A stretch of DNA of 7,966 nt from CAYMOV01 sp964392085. GTDB taxonomy: Bacteria; Oederibacteriota; Muellerivitia; Muellerivitales; Muellerivitaceae. Shown here one piece after another: positions 7,588-7,966 of this stretch (its first letter is position 1; the number at the start of each line of letters is the position of its first letter). The notes beneath the pieces were generated by a model. The model worked only from the letters and a program-made list of their open reading frames with translations. It had not been told where the DNA came from and ran no database searches. The stretch covers positions 1 through 7,966 of the forward strand of contig CAYMOV010000106.1 of the NCBI GenBank assembly GCA_964392085.1, written 5' to 3'. The translations under genes were made by a program, and so were the position numbers.

Positions 7588-7599
7588 ATAAGGTTGCAA
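7571..7599 (-). promoter_or_regulatory. Sigma70-type promoter for the toxin-antitoxin pair
   Basis: On the - strand, TTGCAA (7599-7594) and TATTAT (7576-7571) are separated by 17 nt. The predicted transcript would start near 7564, only about 12 nt before the antitoxin ATG. The operator palindrome overlaps the -10 box and most of the spacer. On the + strand the same DNA gives a perfect TATAAT (7570-7575), but no good -35 precedes it. Confidence 0.6.
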
Positions 7600-7609
7600 A
7601 GGAGCGGCC

Positions 7610-7837
7610 GTGAAAGCCACGCTCAAAATTCAAATACCGATGAAAATCCAGAAGGGCATTGGGAAACTTAAACGTAAAGAGGAAGCGGAGATCCGTCGTC
7701 TGGTGGTGAATAAGCTCAAAATATACCTAAGGCTTCGAAGGTTTGAGGCTATTTGCAGACGCATCCGACCTTACGCACTAAAGGCTGGTATCCGAACGGA
7801 TGAAGATGCTTTTCGAGTATTTGAACGAAAAGGATAA
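7610..7837 (+). CDS. Small basic protein, probable ribbon-helix-helix antitoxin without an adjacent toxin
   Basis: The 75-residue product starts at GTG 7610 behind a strong AAAGGAG (7598-7604, 5 nt spacing), which supports real translation. The N terminus (ATLKIQIPMKIQ, 3-14) reads as a short beta strand followed by two helices (about 17-33 and 34-52), the layout of ribbon-helix-helix DNA-binding proteins. The C-terminal RIRPYALKAGIRTDEDAF (51-68) resembles the toxin-binding tail of VapB-type antitoxins. It is very basic, with many Arg and Lys. Normally a PIN toxin gene would overlap its 3' end, but none follows; a hairpin terminator comes within 20 nt. It is divergent from the Phd/PIN pair and shares its operator region, so it could be an orphan antitoxin or a cross-regulator. 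The fold call is by pattern only. Confidence 0.65.
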   Translation: MKATLKIQIPMKIQKGIGKLKRKEEAEIRRLVVNKLKIYLRLRRFEAICRRIRPYALKAGIRTDEDAFRVFERKG

Positions 7838-7852
7838 TTGGATAGGGTGAAA

Positions 7853-7874
7853 GGCCGACAAATCGGTCGGTTTT
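7853..7874 (+). terminator. Probable rho-independent terminator after the small basic gene
   Basis: CCGAC (7855-7859) pairs with GTCGG (7866-7870) around a 6-nt loop, and two G-U pairs can extend the stem to 7853/7872. TTTT follows at 7871-7874. The stem is short and the T-run is only four, so it is a weak to moderate terminator. Confidence 0.5.
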
Positions 7875-7919
7875 CGGTTTAAATGCGCCCATTTCCGCAG
7901 TTGTTTACCCCCCCATTCC

Positions 7920-7948
7920 TTGCCCCGGGGCACCCCCTATGCTATAAC
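7920..7948 (+). promoter_or_regulatory. Extended -10 promoter facing the right edge
   Basis: TTGCCC (7920-7925) and TATAAC (7943-7948) are separated by 17 nt, and TGC immediately before the -10 makes it an extended -10. A transcript would begin near 7955 and run out of the window, so the gene it serves is not visible. Confidence 0.55.
7921..7932. promoter_or_regulatory. 12-bp perfect palindrome on the -35 box
   Basis: TGCCCCGGGGCA is a perfect palindrome lying over the -35 element of the right-edge promoter. Its position fits a repressor site, but a chance GC palindrome cannot be excluded. Confidence 0.35.
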
Positions 7949-7966
7949 TCTCGAGCTTTAAAGGCC

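Noticed and set aside
7322..7591. 89-codon open frame on the + strand opposite the antitoxin
   Set aside because: Fully antisense to the antitoxin, whose motifs, ribosome site and overlap with the toxin are better supported.

Overview
The window is dominated by a complete, co-directional SUF iron-sulfur cluster assembly operon on the + strand, in the order sufB-sufC-sufD-sufS-sufU-sufT (178..6379). It is preceded by the last ~47 codons of an unidentified gene (3..146). The operon is strongly GC-rich with GC-ending codons. SufU is the scaffold-like sulfur acceptor rather than SufE, and a long-form SufT closes the set, as in many Gram-positive, actinobacterial and other non-proteobacterial SUF operons. 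The host is therefore a high-GC bacterium, but I cannot assign a phylum from this window. No sufR/Rrf2 regulator, sufE or sufA is visible.

The parts fit one pathway. SufS takes sulfur from cysteine as a persulfide, and SufU accepts it. The SufB-SufC-SufD ATPase scaffold builds the cluster, and SufT probably helps mature or deliver clusters to targets. The key residues known from Escherichia coli or Bacillus subtilis are all present: SufB Cys391/Glu420, SufC Walker and signature motifs, SufD Cys373/His375, SufS Lys234/Cys372, and SufU Cys39/Asp41/Cys65/Cys129. The machinery looks intact.

The most unusual feature is what lies between the suf genes. Only sufC-sufD is tightly packed (2 nt). Each of the other four junctions holds palindromic or repeat DNA, from three distinct types: a degenerate heptanucleotide array (unit GCGGWTR) at sufB-sufC and again at sufS-sufU, an AT-rich 20-bp hairpin at sufD-sufS, and a ~145-bp element with CCACAGAG-type inverted ends at sufU-sufT. 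One array overlaps the sufS stop codon, and one element's end abuts the Shine-Dalgarno of sufT. These look like dispersed repeats that settled in an essential operon, and they could form hairpins in the mRNA.

After 6380 the DNA becomes clearly AT-richer and accessory in character. There is a Trp-rich hypothetical protein (6413..6910), then on the - strand a Phd/YefM-type antitoxin and PIN-domain (VapC-type) toxin pair overlapping by 11 nt (7552..6946). Divergent from that pair, across a shared 58-bp region with a palindromic operator, is a small basic protein resembling a ribbon-helix-helix antitoxin with no toxin beside it (7610..7837). The window ends with a weak terminator hairpin and a good sigma70-type extended -10 promoter with a 12-bp palindrome on its -35 box, pointing to a gene beyond the right edge.
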